The notes under the pieces were generated by a model that searched no databases, was not told where the DNA came from, and saw only the letters and a program-made list of their open reading frames with translations. This document shows, piece after piece, positions 35,500 through 43,300 of a DNA stretch of 64,000 bases (positions are counted from its first letter, which is position 1; every line of letters starts with the position of its first letter). This DNA comes from Hyphomicrobiales bacterium. GTDB lineage: Bacteria > Pseudomonadota > Alphaproteobacteria > Rhizobiales > Rhizobiaceae. The DNA lies in the NCBI GenBank assembly GCA_003577315.1, contig QEVK01000008.1, positions 1 through 64,000 of the forward strand. Reading direction: 5' to 3'. The position numbers and the translations under genes were made by a program.

Positions 35500-37455
35500 A
35501 TGTTCGACAAGATCCTGATCGCCAACCGCGGCGAGATCGCCTGCCGCGTCATCCGCACCGCGCGGCGCATGGGCGTCGCGACCGTCGCCGTCCATTCGGA
35601 CGCGGATGCGGGGGCGCTGCACGTCGCCATGGCCGACGAGGCGGTGCATATCGGCCCCTCGCCGGTGGCGGAAAGCTATCTCGTGGCCGACAGGATCATC
35701 GCGGCGGCGATAGAGACCGGCGCGCAGGCGATCCATCCCGGCTACGGCTTCCTGTCGGAGAATCCGGGCTTCGTGGAGCAGATAGAGGCCGCCGGTCTCG
35801 TCTTCATCGGCCCCTCGGCCAGGGCCATCCGCGCCATGGGCCTGAAGGACGCGGCCAAGCGGCTGATGGAGAAGGCCGGCGTGCCGGTGGTGCCGGGCTA
35901 TCACGGCGAGGGTCAGGAGATCGTCATCCTCGCCTCCAAGGCGCGCGAGATCGGCTATCCGGTGCTGATCAAGGCGCGGGCCGGCGGCGGCGGCAAGGGC
36001 ATGCGCAGGGTCGACCACGCCGACGACTTCGCCGAGGCGCTGGCGGCGGCGCGGCGCGAGGCCAAGGCCGCCTTCGGCGACGACCGGGTGCTGGTCGAGA
36101 AATACGTCGAGAAGCCGCGCCACATCGAGGTGCAGGTGTTCGGCGACAACCACGGCAACGTCGTCCACCTCTACGAGCGCGACTGCTCGGCCCAGCGCCG
36201 CCACCAGAAGGTGATCGAGGAAGCGCCGGCCCCGGGCATGACGCAAGAGATGCGCGCGGCCATGACCGAGGCCGCCGTGACGGCGGCGAAGGCCATCGGC
36301 TATTCCGGCGCCGGCACCATCGAGTTCATCGTCGACGCCTCGGACGGTCTGCGCCCCGACCGCTTCTGGTTCATGGAGATGAACACGCGGCTTCAGGTCG
36401 AGCATCCGGTGACCGAGATGGTCACCGGCATCGACCTGGTGGAGTGGCAGCTTCGCGTCGCTGCCGGCGAGAAGCTGCCGGCGCGGCAGGAGGACATCGG
36501 CCTCGACGGCCACGCCTTCGAGGCGAGGCTCTATGCCGAGGACGCGGCCAGGGGCTTCCTGCCGGCGATCGGCACGCTGCACCATCTGCGCTTTCCGCGC
36601 GAGGCGGCGGCCGGGGCTGCGATCCGCATCGAGACCGGCGTGCGCGAGGGCGACGCGATCTCGCCCTTCTACGACCCGATGATCGCCAAGCTGGTGACGC
36701 ACGCGCACACGCGCGAGGCCGCGCTCGCGGCGCTGTCGGAGGCGCTCGCCCGCACCGAGATCGCCGGCTCGGTGGTCAACACGAGGTTCCTCGCCGCGCT
36801 CGCCGCCGATCCCGACTTCGCCGCCGGCAACGTCGATACCGGCATGATCGGCCGCCGGCAGGAGGCGCTGACCGCGCCGGCCGCGCCCACGGTCGGCCAT
36901 GTCGCGGCGGCGGCGCTGGCGGCGGCCGACGTCGCGGCCGACCCGAAAGCCGCCGACCCGTGGACGGCGCTGGCCGGCTACGCCCATTTCCAGCCGGTCG
37001 CCAGGCAGGTGGCGCTGACGCATGAGGGCGAGGAGATCAGGGCGCGGCTGGCGGTGGCGGCCAACGGCAACGTGCGGATCGACACGCAGGGCGCGACGGC
37101 CTGGCTGCCGCTGTCGGGCGGCCGCTTCGCCAGCGCGCGCTGGCCGGGCCACGTCACGGTCTTCGCCGGCGCGGCGAGCCACACCTTCGCCGTCCACGAC
37201 CCCTTCGCGGACGCGGAAGCCGCCGCGGCCGGGGGCGACGCGCTGCGCGCGCCGATGCCCGGGCTGGTCAAGCTGACGCGGGCGGCGGCCGGCGACACGG
37301 TGGCGAAGGGCCAGGCCCTGCTGGTGCTGGAGGCGATGAAGATGGAGCACACCATCGCCGCCCCGCACGACGGCGAGATCGAGGAGATCGTGCCGGAGGG
37401 CACGCAGGTCACCGACGGAACCGTGCTGGTGCGCTTCCGCGAACAGGCGACATGA
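35500..37455 (+). CDS. 3-Methylcrotonyl-CoA carboxylase, alpha (biotin) subunit
   Basis: A 651-residue biotin-dependent carboxylase subunit. The biotin carboxylase domain (MFDKILIANRGEIACRVI; ATP-grasp KARAGGGGKGM; MEMNTRLQVEHPVTEM) is followed by a middle domain and a C-terminal biotin carrier with LEAMKMEHT, biotinyl-Lys near residue 614. Start MFDKILIANRGE with AGAGGAAAG upstream. Pairing with the beta subunit and isovaleryl-CoA dehydrogenase makes methylcrotonyl-CoA more likely than propionyl-CoA as the substrate. Confidence 0.92.
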   Translation: MFDKILIANRGEIACRVIRTARRMGVATVAVHSDADAGALHVAMADEAVHIGPSPVAESYLVADRIIAAAIETGAQAIHPGYGFLSENPGFVEQIEAAGLVFIGPSARAIRAMGLKDAAKRLMEKAGVPVVPGYHGEGQEIVILASKAREIGYPVLIKARAGGGGKGMRRVDHADDFAEALAAARREAKAAFGDDRVLVEKYVEKPRHIEVQVFGDNHGNVVHLYERDCSAQRRHQKVIEEAPAPGMTQEMRAAMTEAAVTAAKAIGYSGAGTIEFIVDASDGLRPDRFWFMEMNTRLQVEHPVTEMVTGIDLVEWQLRVAAGEKLPARQEDIGLDGHAFEARLYAEDAARGFLPAIGTLHHLRFPREAAAGAAIRIETGVREGDAISPFYDPMIAKLVTHAHTREAALAALSEALARTEIAGSVVNTRFLAALAADPDFAAGNVDTGMIGRRQEALTAPAAPTVGHVAAAALAAADVAADPKAADPWTALAGYAHFQPVARQVALTHEGEEIRARLAVAANGNVRIDTQGATAWLPLSGGRFASARWPGHVTVFAGAASHTFAVHDPFADAEAAAAGGDALRAPMPGLVKLTRAAAGDTVAKGQALLVLEAMKMEHTIAAPHDGEIEEIVPEGTQVTDGTVLVRFREQAT

Positions 37456-37552
37456 CGCCACGGGGCGCCGCAGGCCGCGAATCCTGTTGCGCGCGGGCCG
37501 AAATCCGCGCAAATGCCGCATCGCGACCGACGAAGCGGAGCGGCAGCGGCCC

Positions 37553-38173
37553 GTGACCTCCCCCGACCTTGTGGCACCTTCCCCCCACCGGCCCTACGAG
37601 GACGCGCTGGCGCTCGTCGTCGGCACGGCGCTGATCGCGCTCGGCCTGACCGTCTACACCGAGGCGACGCTGGTGACCGGCAGCACGGCGGGGCTCGCGC
37701 TCCTCATCCAGTATGCCGGCGGCATCCCGTTCGGCTGGGCGTTCTTCGCGCTCAACCTGCCGTTCTACGTGCTGTCGCTGATGCAGATGGGGCTCGCCTT
37801 CACGCTCAGGACCTTCGCGGCGGTGGCGCTCCTGTCGTTCTTCACCGGCCAGTCCGGCCGGTGGATCGACGTCGCCGCCGTCGATCCGCTCTATGCGGCG
37901 CTGATCGGCGGCGCGATCATGGGCGTCGGGCTCCTGATCCTGTTCCGGCACCGCGCCAGCCTCGGCGGCGTCAACATCCTGGCGCTGTTCCTGCAGGAGC
38001 GCTTCGGCCTGCGCGCCGGCTACGTCCAGCTCGGCATCGATGCCGCCATCCTGACGGCGGGCCTGTTCGTGGTGCCGGCGGACCGGATCGCGCTGTCGCT
38101 GCTCGGCGCCGTCGCCCTCAACCTGATGCTGGCGCTCAACCACCGGCCCGGCCGCTATGTCGGCGTGAGCTGA
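37553..38173 (+). CDS. YitT family membrane protein
   Basis: A 206-residue integral membrane protein with about five to six hydrophobic helices (for example ALALVVGTALIALGLTVY and ALIGGAIMGVGLLILF) and the YitT pattern TGSTAGLALLIQYAGG and SLGGVNILALFLQ. Function is unknown; a transport role is assumed for the family. The GTG at 37553 gives VTSPDLVAPS. It follows the carboxylase alpha gene by about 100 bp and ends before a strong hairpin. Confidence 0.85.
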   Translation: MTSPDLVAPSPHRPYEDALALVVGTALIALGLTVYTEATLVTGSTAGLALLIQYAGGIPFGWAFFALNLPFYVLSLMQMGLAFTLRTFAAVALLSFFTGQSGRWIDVAAVDPLYAALIGGAIMGVGLLILFRHRASLGGVNILALFLQERFGLRAGYVQLGIDAAILTAGLFVVPADRIALSLLGAVALNLMLALNHRPGRYVGVS

Positions 38174-38187
38174 GGCGGCAGGAAATG

Positions 38188-38225
38188 AAGGGCCGCGCCG
38201 GTTGTTCCCGCCGGTCGCGGCCCTT
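38188..38225 (+). terminator. Stem-loop after the YitT gene
   Basis: AAGGGCCGCG-CCGG pairs with CCGG-CGCGGCCCTT with one bulged T and a nine-base loop. It starts 15 bp after the stop codon and probably ends the carboxylase-YitT transcript. No long T-run. Confidence 0.6.
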
Positions 38226-38312
38226 GCGCCCCTGTGAAGTCGCGGCGGTTTCCGCCTTGTCGCCTTCCCTGTGTACTCTCAACCCGGCCGTGACGGCATC
38301 TTCCTGCCTTGC

Positions 38313-38570
38313 TCAGTGAACGGTCATCCACTCGCGCGCCTCGCGCAGCGCCCGGGCGATGTCGGGCTTGGTCATCGTGGCCGCCAGCTCGGCGCGCAGC
38401 TCGGCGGCGCGGGCGGAGCCCTTGATGGCGGCGATGTTGAACCATTTGTGGGCGGCGACCAGATCGATCTCGCAGTCGCGGCCGGTCGCATACATCATGC
38501 CCAGCTCGAACAGGATTTCCGCCTGGGTGGTGGCGCCGATGCCGGCGTCGTGCATGTCGAAACGAGCCAT
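38313..38570 (-). CDS. Small Sel1-like repeat protein, 85 residues
   Basis: The segment FELGMMYATGRDCEIDLVAAHKWFNIAAIKGSARA is a Sel1-type helical repeat (GxxYxxGxG...A..WF..AA..G), followed by a helical tail. It is soluble with no signal peptide. Sel1 proteins act as scaffolds. The upstream gap has a GANTC cluster, hinting at cell-cycle-linked expression. Confidence 0.75.
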   Translation of the reverse strand: MARFDMHDAGIGATTQAEILFELGMMYATGRDCEIDLVAAHKWFNIAAIKGSARAAELRAELAATMTKPDIARALREAREWMTVH

Positions 38571-38943
38571 CTTCTATCCCCTGTTGCAGTCCCGAGAGCC
38601 GTCTTTCTGCCGGTCCGGTCGTTGCCCTTCCATGGCTCTCAGGATGGCGGGGAGCCTTGAATCCGTCGTTAAATGGCGTGCTTAATGCGAAGAAAACGAA
38701 ACGAAAACAAGAGGTAAACCTTGGGATTCATTAACGATGCGAGCTCGCGGATTCCAAGGGATTCGATGAAAATGCCTCGAAAATCCTCGGCGGCGCGCGC
38801 AACGCTTCGCTAACCACGCCGGCAGGCACGTTGCCGCCGCGCCGGGGGCTTCCGTCCCGCCGCGATCCGGTTTACGCTTACGTATTCGTAAACGCAGCAT
38901 CGGCCCCTGCGCTTTTCCCGAACCGGGCCGACGGGAGGATGAC
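38571..38943. promoter_or_regulatory. Divergent intergenic region with a GANTC cluster
   Basis: The 373-bp gap separates the Sel1-like and DUF2147 genes. GANTC sites lie at 38659, 38725, 38750 and 38760, the last three within 40 bp. TTAA appears twice (38670-38673 and 38683-38686) nine bases apart, near but not equal to the CtrA TTAA-N7-TTAA spacing. No coding frame is apparent. Confidence 0.45.
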
Positions 38944-39285
38944 ATGCTTCGTACGTTCATGCTGGCGACGGCGGCGGTGGCGATGATGGCGGGCACGGCC
39001 CACGCCGACGGCATCGTCGGCAACTGGCGGATCGACAGCGGCGAGACCGCGCAGATCGCCTCGGCCGGCGGCGGCTTCTCCATCACGCTGCGCACCGGCA
39101 AGCACAAGGGCAAGCGCATCGGCCAGATGCAGGCGACCGGCGACGGCAAGTACAAGGGCACGATCACCGACCCGGCCGACGACAAGACCTATTCCGGCAA
39201 CGCCACGCTCAAGGGCGACAGCCTCGCCATGCAGGGCTGCGTGGCGGTGGTGTTCTGCAAGACGCAGAACTGGAAGCGGCAGTAG
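38944..39285 (+). CDS. Secreted DUF2147-like protein
   Basis: A 113-residue protein with signal peptide MLRTFMLATAAVAMMAGTAHA. The mature part has the DUF2147 plan GIVGNWRIDSGETAQI, a basic HKGKRIGQMQA stretch and CVAVVFCKTQNWKR at the end with two Cys. These proteins form lipocalin-like barrels in the periplasm; function is not known. A good GGGAGG site precedes the ATG. Confidence 0.8.
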   Translation: MLRTFMLATAAVAMMAGTAHADGIVGNWRIDSGETAQIASAGGGFSITLRTGKHKGKRIGQMQATGDGKYKGTITDPADDKTYSGNATLKGDSLAMQGCVAVVFCKTQNWKRQ

Positions 39286-39378
39286 TAGCGAATAGGGAAT
39301 AGGGAATAGGGAACAGGAGGAATGCCGGCGTTTTTCGCAGGCAACTTCATTCACTACTCCCTACTCACTACTCGCTCA
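39286..39378. repeat. Inverted arrays of a 7-bp repeat between convergent genes
   Basis: After the DUF2147 stop comes TAGCGAATAGGGAATAGGGAATAGGGAACAGG, a tandem of G(A/G)ATAGG-like heptads. About 30 bp later the opposite strand carries GAGTAGTGAGTAGGGAGTAGTGAAT (shown on the minus strand), ending at the GST stop. The two arms can pair imperfectly, which suits a bidirectional terminator. The same heptad family appears at 43.2 and 52.1 kb. Confidence 0.7.
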
Positions 39379-40098
39379 CTTCCTCGCCGTCTGGCCGAAC
39401 AGCACCTTCTGCGCTTCCTTGTCGTCGGCGAGGTTGCTGCGATATTCCTGTCCGACCGACCAGCCCCTTTCCACCGCCGGCCGCGCCGACAGCGTCTCGA
39501 ACCAGCGCTTGAGGTGGGGGAAGTCGTCGAGATCCTGCCCCTGGTTCCTGTAGGGCCTGACCCAGCCGACGCAGGCCATGTCGGCGATGGAGTAGTCGCC
39601 GGCGAGATAGTCGCGGTCGGCGAGGCGCTTGTTCATCACCCCGTAGAGGCGGTTGACCTCGTTGGTGTAGCGCTCGATGGCATAGGGCACCTGCTGCGGC
39701 GCGTATTGCCGGAAATGGTGGGCCTGGCCGGCCATCGGCCCCAGCCCGCCCATCTGCCAGAACAGCCACTGGTCGACCTCGACGCGGGCGCGCTCGTCGG
39801 CGGGATAGAAGCGGCCGAACTTGCGGCCGAGATATTGCAGGATCGCGCCCGATTCGAACACCGGGATCGGCGCGCCGCCCCGTTTCCCATCCGAGGAGGG
39901 TCCTTCGGGATCGACGATCGCCGGCATGCGGTTGTTGGGCGAGATCGCCAGGAAGGCGGGCTCGAACTGCTCGCCCTTGCCGATATTGACGTAGTTGACC
40001 TCGTAGGGGACGCCCAGCTCCTCCAGCATGATGGTGATCTTCCAGCCGTTGGGCGTCGGCCAGTAATAGAGCGCGATTGGTGCCGTCTGGATTGTCAT
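39376..40098 (-). CDS. Glutathione S-transferase (YfcG/YghU-like)
   Basis: A 240-residue GST. The thioredoxin-like N-terminal domain has YYWPTPNGWKITIMLEELG and FESGAILQYLGRKFG (glutathione gamma-Glu site); the helical C-terminal domain has QWLFWQMGGLGPMAGQ and DYSIADMACVGW, typical of the Nu-class disulfide-bond oxidoreductases. The TPNG in place of a Cys or Tyr at the active site also fits that class. Start at 40098 with GGAGGAC upstream. Confidence 0.9.
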   Translation of the reverse strand: MTIQTAPIALYYWPTPNGWKITIMLEELGVPYEVNYVNIGKGEQFEPAFLAISPNNRMPAIVDPEGPSSDGKRGGAPIPVFESGAILQYLGRKFGRFYPADERARVEVDQWLFWQMGGLGPMAGQAHHFRQYAPQQVPYAIERYTNEVNRLYGVMNKRLADRDYLAGDYSIADMACVGWVRPYRNQGQDLDDFPHLKRWFETLSARPAVERGWSVGQEYRSNLADDKEAQKVLFGQTARK

Positions 40099-40266
40099 GC
40101 CGTCCTCCGTTTCCACGGCGCAAGGTAATCACAGCCAGCGGCGGCGCGCCAATGAAACCGGCTTAAGCACCTGTTAACGTGCTTGAACGCCACATGAACG
40201 GCGGCCTCAGCCATGGTTCAGCCACGTTCGGGCATCCTTTCGCCATAAACGAAGGAGACCGCCCCG

Positions 40267-40434
40267 ATGCTTGCCCGCCGCTTCACCATCGTGTGCCTGC
40301 TCGTCACGCTGTTCGGCATGGGCATGTCGATCCTGGTGGCCGAGAAGAGCCGAACCGGACGGCCGCAGGGCGTGGTCTACCAGTTCTGCGACACGACCAA
40401 CGCCGCCAGTTGCCCGACCGGCCTGCGCCGCTGA
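40267..40434 (+). CDS. Single-helix microprotein with C-x7-C tail, 55 residues
   Basis: ATG with GAAGGAGA nine bases upstream. Residues 6-24 (FTIVCLLVTLFGMGMSILV) form a membrane helix; then AEKSRTGRPQG, CDTTNAASC and a basic GLRR end. The same plan (helix, charged linker, C-x7-C, basic end) is seen in the 53-residue protein at 19598-19759. Probably translated together with the next small gene, 16 bp downstream. Confidence 0.6.
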   Translation: MLARRFTIVCLLVTLFGMGMSILVAEKSRTGRPQGVVYQFCDTTNAASCPTGLRR

Positions 40435-40450
40435 GGACAGGGAGCCGACC

Positions 40451-40645
40451 ATGACCCGCCGCACCGCCCTTTTCTCCGGCATCGCCTCCGCGCTCCCCCG
40501 CTTCGCGCTGCTCGCCGCCGCGCTGCTGGCGCCGCTGGTCGCCATGCAGTCCGTGCAGGCCGGCGCCGACGCCTTCATCGAGGACAGCCGCAAGCTGTCG
40601 AGCGGCGCGGGCCTCGTCCTCGTCATCAGCCTGCAACGCGGCTGA
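40451..40645 (+). CDS. Small secreted or membrane protein, 64 residues
   Basis: MTRRTALFSGIASALPRF followed by LALLAAALLAPLVA-type hydrophobic residues looks like a signal peptide or anchor; the rest, DAFIEDSRKLSSGAG, is short and polar with a hydrophobic end. A GGGAGCC site precedes the ATG. I do not recognise a family. It forms a two-gene unit with the 55-residue microprotein. Confidence 0.5.
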   Translation: MTRRTALFSGIASALPRFALLAAALLAPLVAMQSVQAGADAFIEDSRKLSSGAGLVLVISLQRG

Positions 40646-40722
40646 GGCAGGGTCGCGGCGCCCGGAGCCGAAATGCCGCCCGCTCCCCTCGAAACGGCGG
40701 CGGCAACCCATTATGATGGGTC

Positions 40723-42222
40723 ATGGAAAAACGAATCCGCCACGACGCCGCCGAATCGATCGCCACGCCCGAGCCGTTCGCGCGCCAGAGCTTCACCGAC
40801 GCGCGCGAGGCGGTGGCGGCGCTGAAGGCGCTCTACGAGCGCAACACCGCTTTCCTGCGCGCCTCCTTCGCGGCCCTTGCCGACGGCGAGGACCGGCAGC
40901 GGCGCTACCGCGCCTTCTACCCGGAAGTCGCCATGGCGACGGCCTCCTTCGCGCAGATCGACTCGCGGCTGGCCTACGGCCACATGCCCGAGCCCGGCCG
41001 CTACGCCACCACCGTCACGCGGCCCGACCTGTTCGACAGCTACCTCACCGAGCAGTTGCGGCTCCTGATGCGCAACCACGGCGTGCCGGTGACGGTGGGC
41101 GAGTCGGAGACGCCGATCCCGCTGCATTTCGCCTTCCTCGAGGGCACCTATGTCGAGGCGTCGGTGGCCGAGCGCATCAAGCGGCCGCTGCGCGACCTGT
41201 TCGACGTGCCGGACCTGAACGGCACCGACGACCACATCGTCAACGGCACCTTCGAGGCGATGCCGGGCGAGCCGATGCCGCTCGCCCCCTTCACCGCCCA
41301 GCGCATCGACTATTCGCTGCACCGGCTGTCGCACTACACGGCGACCAGCCCGCACTTCTTCCAGAACTTCGTGGTGTTCACCAACTACCAGTTCTACATC
41401 GACGAGTTCTGCGCCCATGCCCGCGCGCTGATGGAAGCGGGCGGCGGCGGATACGACGCCTTCGTCGAGCCGGGCAACCTCGTCACCCGCGCCGGCGAGG
41501 CGGCGGCGGGCGGCCTCGTCCTGCCGCGCATGCCGCAGATGCCCGCCTACCACCTGACGAAGGAGGGCCACGGCGGCATCACCATGGTCAATATCGGCGT
41601 CGGCCCCTCCAACGCCAAGACGATCACCGACCACATCGCGGTGCTGCGGCCGCATGCGTGGCTGATGCTGGGCCACTGCGCGGGCCTGCGCAACACCCAG
41701 GCGCTGGGCGACTACGTGCTGGCGCACGCCTATGTGCGCGAGGACCATGTGCTCGACGACGACCTGCCGGTGTGGGTGCCGATCCCGGCGCTGGCCGAGG
41801 TGCAGGTGGCGTTGCAGGAGGCGGTGGCGGAGGTGACCGGGCTTTCCGGCTACGACCTGAAGCGCATCATGCGCACCGGCACGGTCGCCACCATCGACAA
41901 CCGCAACTGGGAGCTGCGCGACCAGCGCGGGCCGGTGCAGCGCCTGTCGCAGTCGCGCGCCATCGCGCTCGACATGGAATCGGCCACCATCGCCGCCAAC
42001 GGCTTCCGCTTCCGCGTGCCCTACGGCACGCTTCTGTGCGTCTCCGACAAGCCGCTGCACGGCGAACTGAAGCTGCCGGGCATGGCGAGTGACTTCTACA
42101 AGCGGCAGGTGGCGCAGCACCTGACCATCGGCATCCGCGCGCTGGAGAAGCTGGCGGCCATGCCGCCGGAGCGGCTGCATTCGCGTAAGCTTCGCAGCTT
42201 CTCCGAGACCGCGTTCCAGTAG
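40723..42222 (+). CDS. amn: AMP nucleosidase
   Basis: A 499-residue AMP nucleosidase, hydrolysing AMP to adenine and ribose 5-phosphate. The N-terminal regulatory domain is followed by a nucleoside-phosphorylase-like catalytic domain with VNIGVGPSNAKTITDHIAVLRP, LGHCAGLRNTQALGDYVLAHAY, YDLKRIMRTGTVATIDNRNWE and the active-site ALDMESATIAANGFRF. Length and motifs match the E. coli type. Monocistronic or followed by the EEP gene 38 bp later. Confidence 0.95.
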   Translation: MEKRIRHDAAESIATPEPFARQSFTDAREAVAALKALYERNTAFLRASFAALADGEDRQRRYRAFYPEVAMATASFAQIDSRLAYGHMPEPGRYATTVTRPDLFDSYLTEQLRLLMRNHGVPVTVGESETPIPLHFAFLEGTYVEASVAERIKRPLRDLFDVPDLNGTDDHIVNGTFEAMPGEPMPLAPFTAQRIDYSLHRLSHYTATSPHFFQNFVVFTNYQFYIDEFCAHARALMEAGGGGYDAFVEPGNLVTRAGEAAAGGLVLPRMPQMPAYHLTKEGHGGITMVNIGVGPSNAKTITDHIAVLRPHAWLMLGHCAGLRNTQALGDYVLAHAYVREDHVLDDDLPVWVPIPALAEVQVALQEAVAEVTGLSGYDLKRIMRTGTVATIDNRNWELRDQRGPVQRLSQSRAIALDMESATIAANGFRFRVPYGTLLCVSDKPLHGELKLPGMASDFYKRQVAQHLTIGIRALEKLAAMPPERLHSRKLRSFSETAFQ

Positions 42223-42260
42223 CCTTGCCCCTGCCGCAATCCTCGTCACCCTCGCCCGCC

Positions 42261-43247
42261 ATGCGTCGCCACCGGACATTTTCGCTGCTGCTGCGGCTCG
42301 CCTTGCCGGCGGCGCTCGCCGCGCTCGGCGCGGCCATCGCCTTCGGCTATCTCGGGCGGCTGCATCTGGCCTTCGATTCCTTCTCGCATCTGCGGCTGCA
42401 CCTTGCGGCGCTGCTCCTGCTGCTCGTGCCGGCGCTGCTTGTCCTGCGCCTGCGCATCGAGGCGGCCTTCGCCGCGCTTCTCGGCCTTGCCGTGACGATC
42501 CAGACCGTCGGCCCGCACGCGATGCCCTCGCTCGCCGGCGCCGATGCGGGGCCGACCTACCGCCTGTTGCAGATGAACCTGCGCTACGACAACCCGACGC
42601 CGGAGGCGGCGCTGTCGCTGATCGGCGCCGTGCGGCCCGACGTCATGACGCTGAGCGAGGTGTCGGACCTGTGGCGCGAGAAGCTCGCGCTCCTGGAGGC
42701 GGCCTATCCCTACCGGCTGATCTGCCCGCAGCCGAGCCATGTCGGCGGCGCCGCGATCCTGTCGCGGCGGCCCTTCGCGGAGGGGTTCGAGCCGCGCTGC
42801 GGCGACCGCGGCTCCTTCGCCCATGTGCGCCTCGACCTCGGCGGACGCACGGTCGAGGTCGCGGCGCTGCACATGGGCTGGCCGTGGCCGTTCGAGCAGC
42901 CGTGGCAGCTTCCGCGCCTCGCGCCGCTGCTCGGCGGCGTCGGCGACACGGCGATCGTCGCCGGAGACCTGAACGCGGTGCCGTGGAGCCACGCCGCGCG
43001 ACGCATCGCCGAGGCGAGCGGCGCGCGCATCCTGCGCGGCGTCGGCCCCACCTGGCTCGACCGGCGGCTGCCGCCGTCGTGGCGGCGCCTTGTCGGCCTG
43101 CCCATCGACAACCTGATGGTCAAGGGCGGCGTACGGCCCACCGGCCTCGCCACGCTCGAAAGCCCCGGCTCCGACCACACGCCGGTGCTGCTGGAATTCG
43201 TGGTGGAGGCGGGGGAGATAGAAAAGCGAATAGTGAGCAGCGAATAG
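42261..43247 (+). CDS. Membrane-anchored endonuclease/exonuclease/phosphatase-family protein
   Basis: A 328-residue protein with two to three N-terminal membrane helices (about residues 8-85) and a C-terminal EEP domain. Metal and catalytic motifs are LLQMNLRYDN, TLSEVSD, VAGDLNAVPWS and GSDHTPVLLEF. Such proteins are hydrolases of unknown substrate, possibly a phosphodiester lipid or nucleic acid. The final codons (IEKRIVSSE) are encoded inside a heptad repeat. The ATG at 42261 is chosen over a TTG 12 codons upstream. Confidence 0.8.
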   Translation: MRRHRTFSLLLRLALPAALAALGAAIAFGYLGRLHLAFDSFSHLRLHLAALLLLLVPALLVLRLRIEAAFAALLGLAVTIQTVGPHAMPSLAGADAGPTYRLLQMNLRYDNPTPEAALSLIGAVRPDVMTLSEVSDLWREKLALLEAAYPYRLICPQPSHVGGAAILSRRPFAEGFEPRCGDRGSFAHVRLDLGGRTVEVAALHMGWPWPFEQPWQLPRLAPLLGGVGDTAIVAGDLNAVPWSHAARRIAEASGARILRGVGPTWLDRRLPPSWRRLVGLPIDNLMVKGGVRPTGLATLESPGSDHTPVLLEFVVEAGEIEKRIVSSE

Positions 43248-43300
43248 GGGAAGAACGGCCGGCAAGCCCTATTCGCCACCCCCTGTCCGCTCGCCTTCTC
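43222..43300. repeat. Heptad-type repeat at the EEP / ETF-QO gene ends
   Basis: GCGAATAGTGAGCAGCGAATAGGGG at 43229-43253 and CCCTATTCGCC-type sequence near 43267-43277 belong to the same G(A/G)ATAG family as the repeats at 39.3 and 52.1 kb, here in inverted arms between two convergent genes. The left arm overlaps the 3' end of the EEP coding sequence. Confidence 0.6.

Noticed and set aside
38670..38686. CtrA binding site
   Set aside because: The two TTAA motifs are nine bases apart instead of seven and the flanks do not match the extended consensus.
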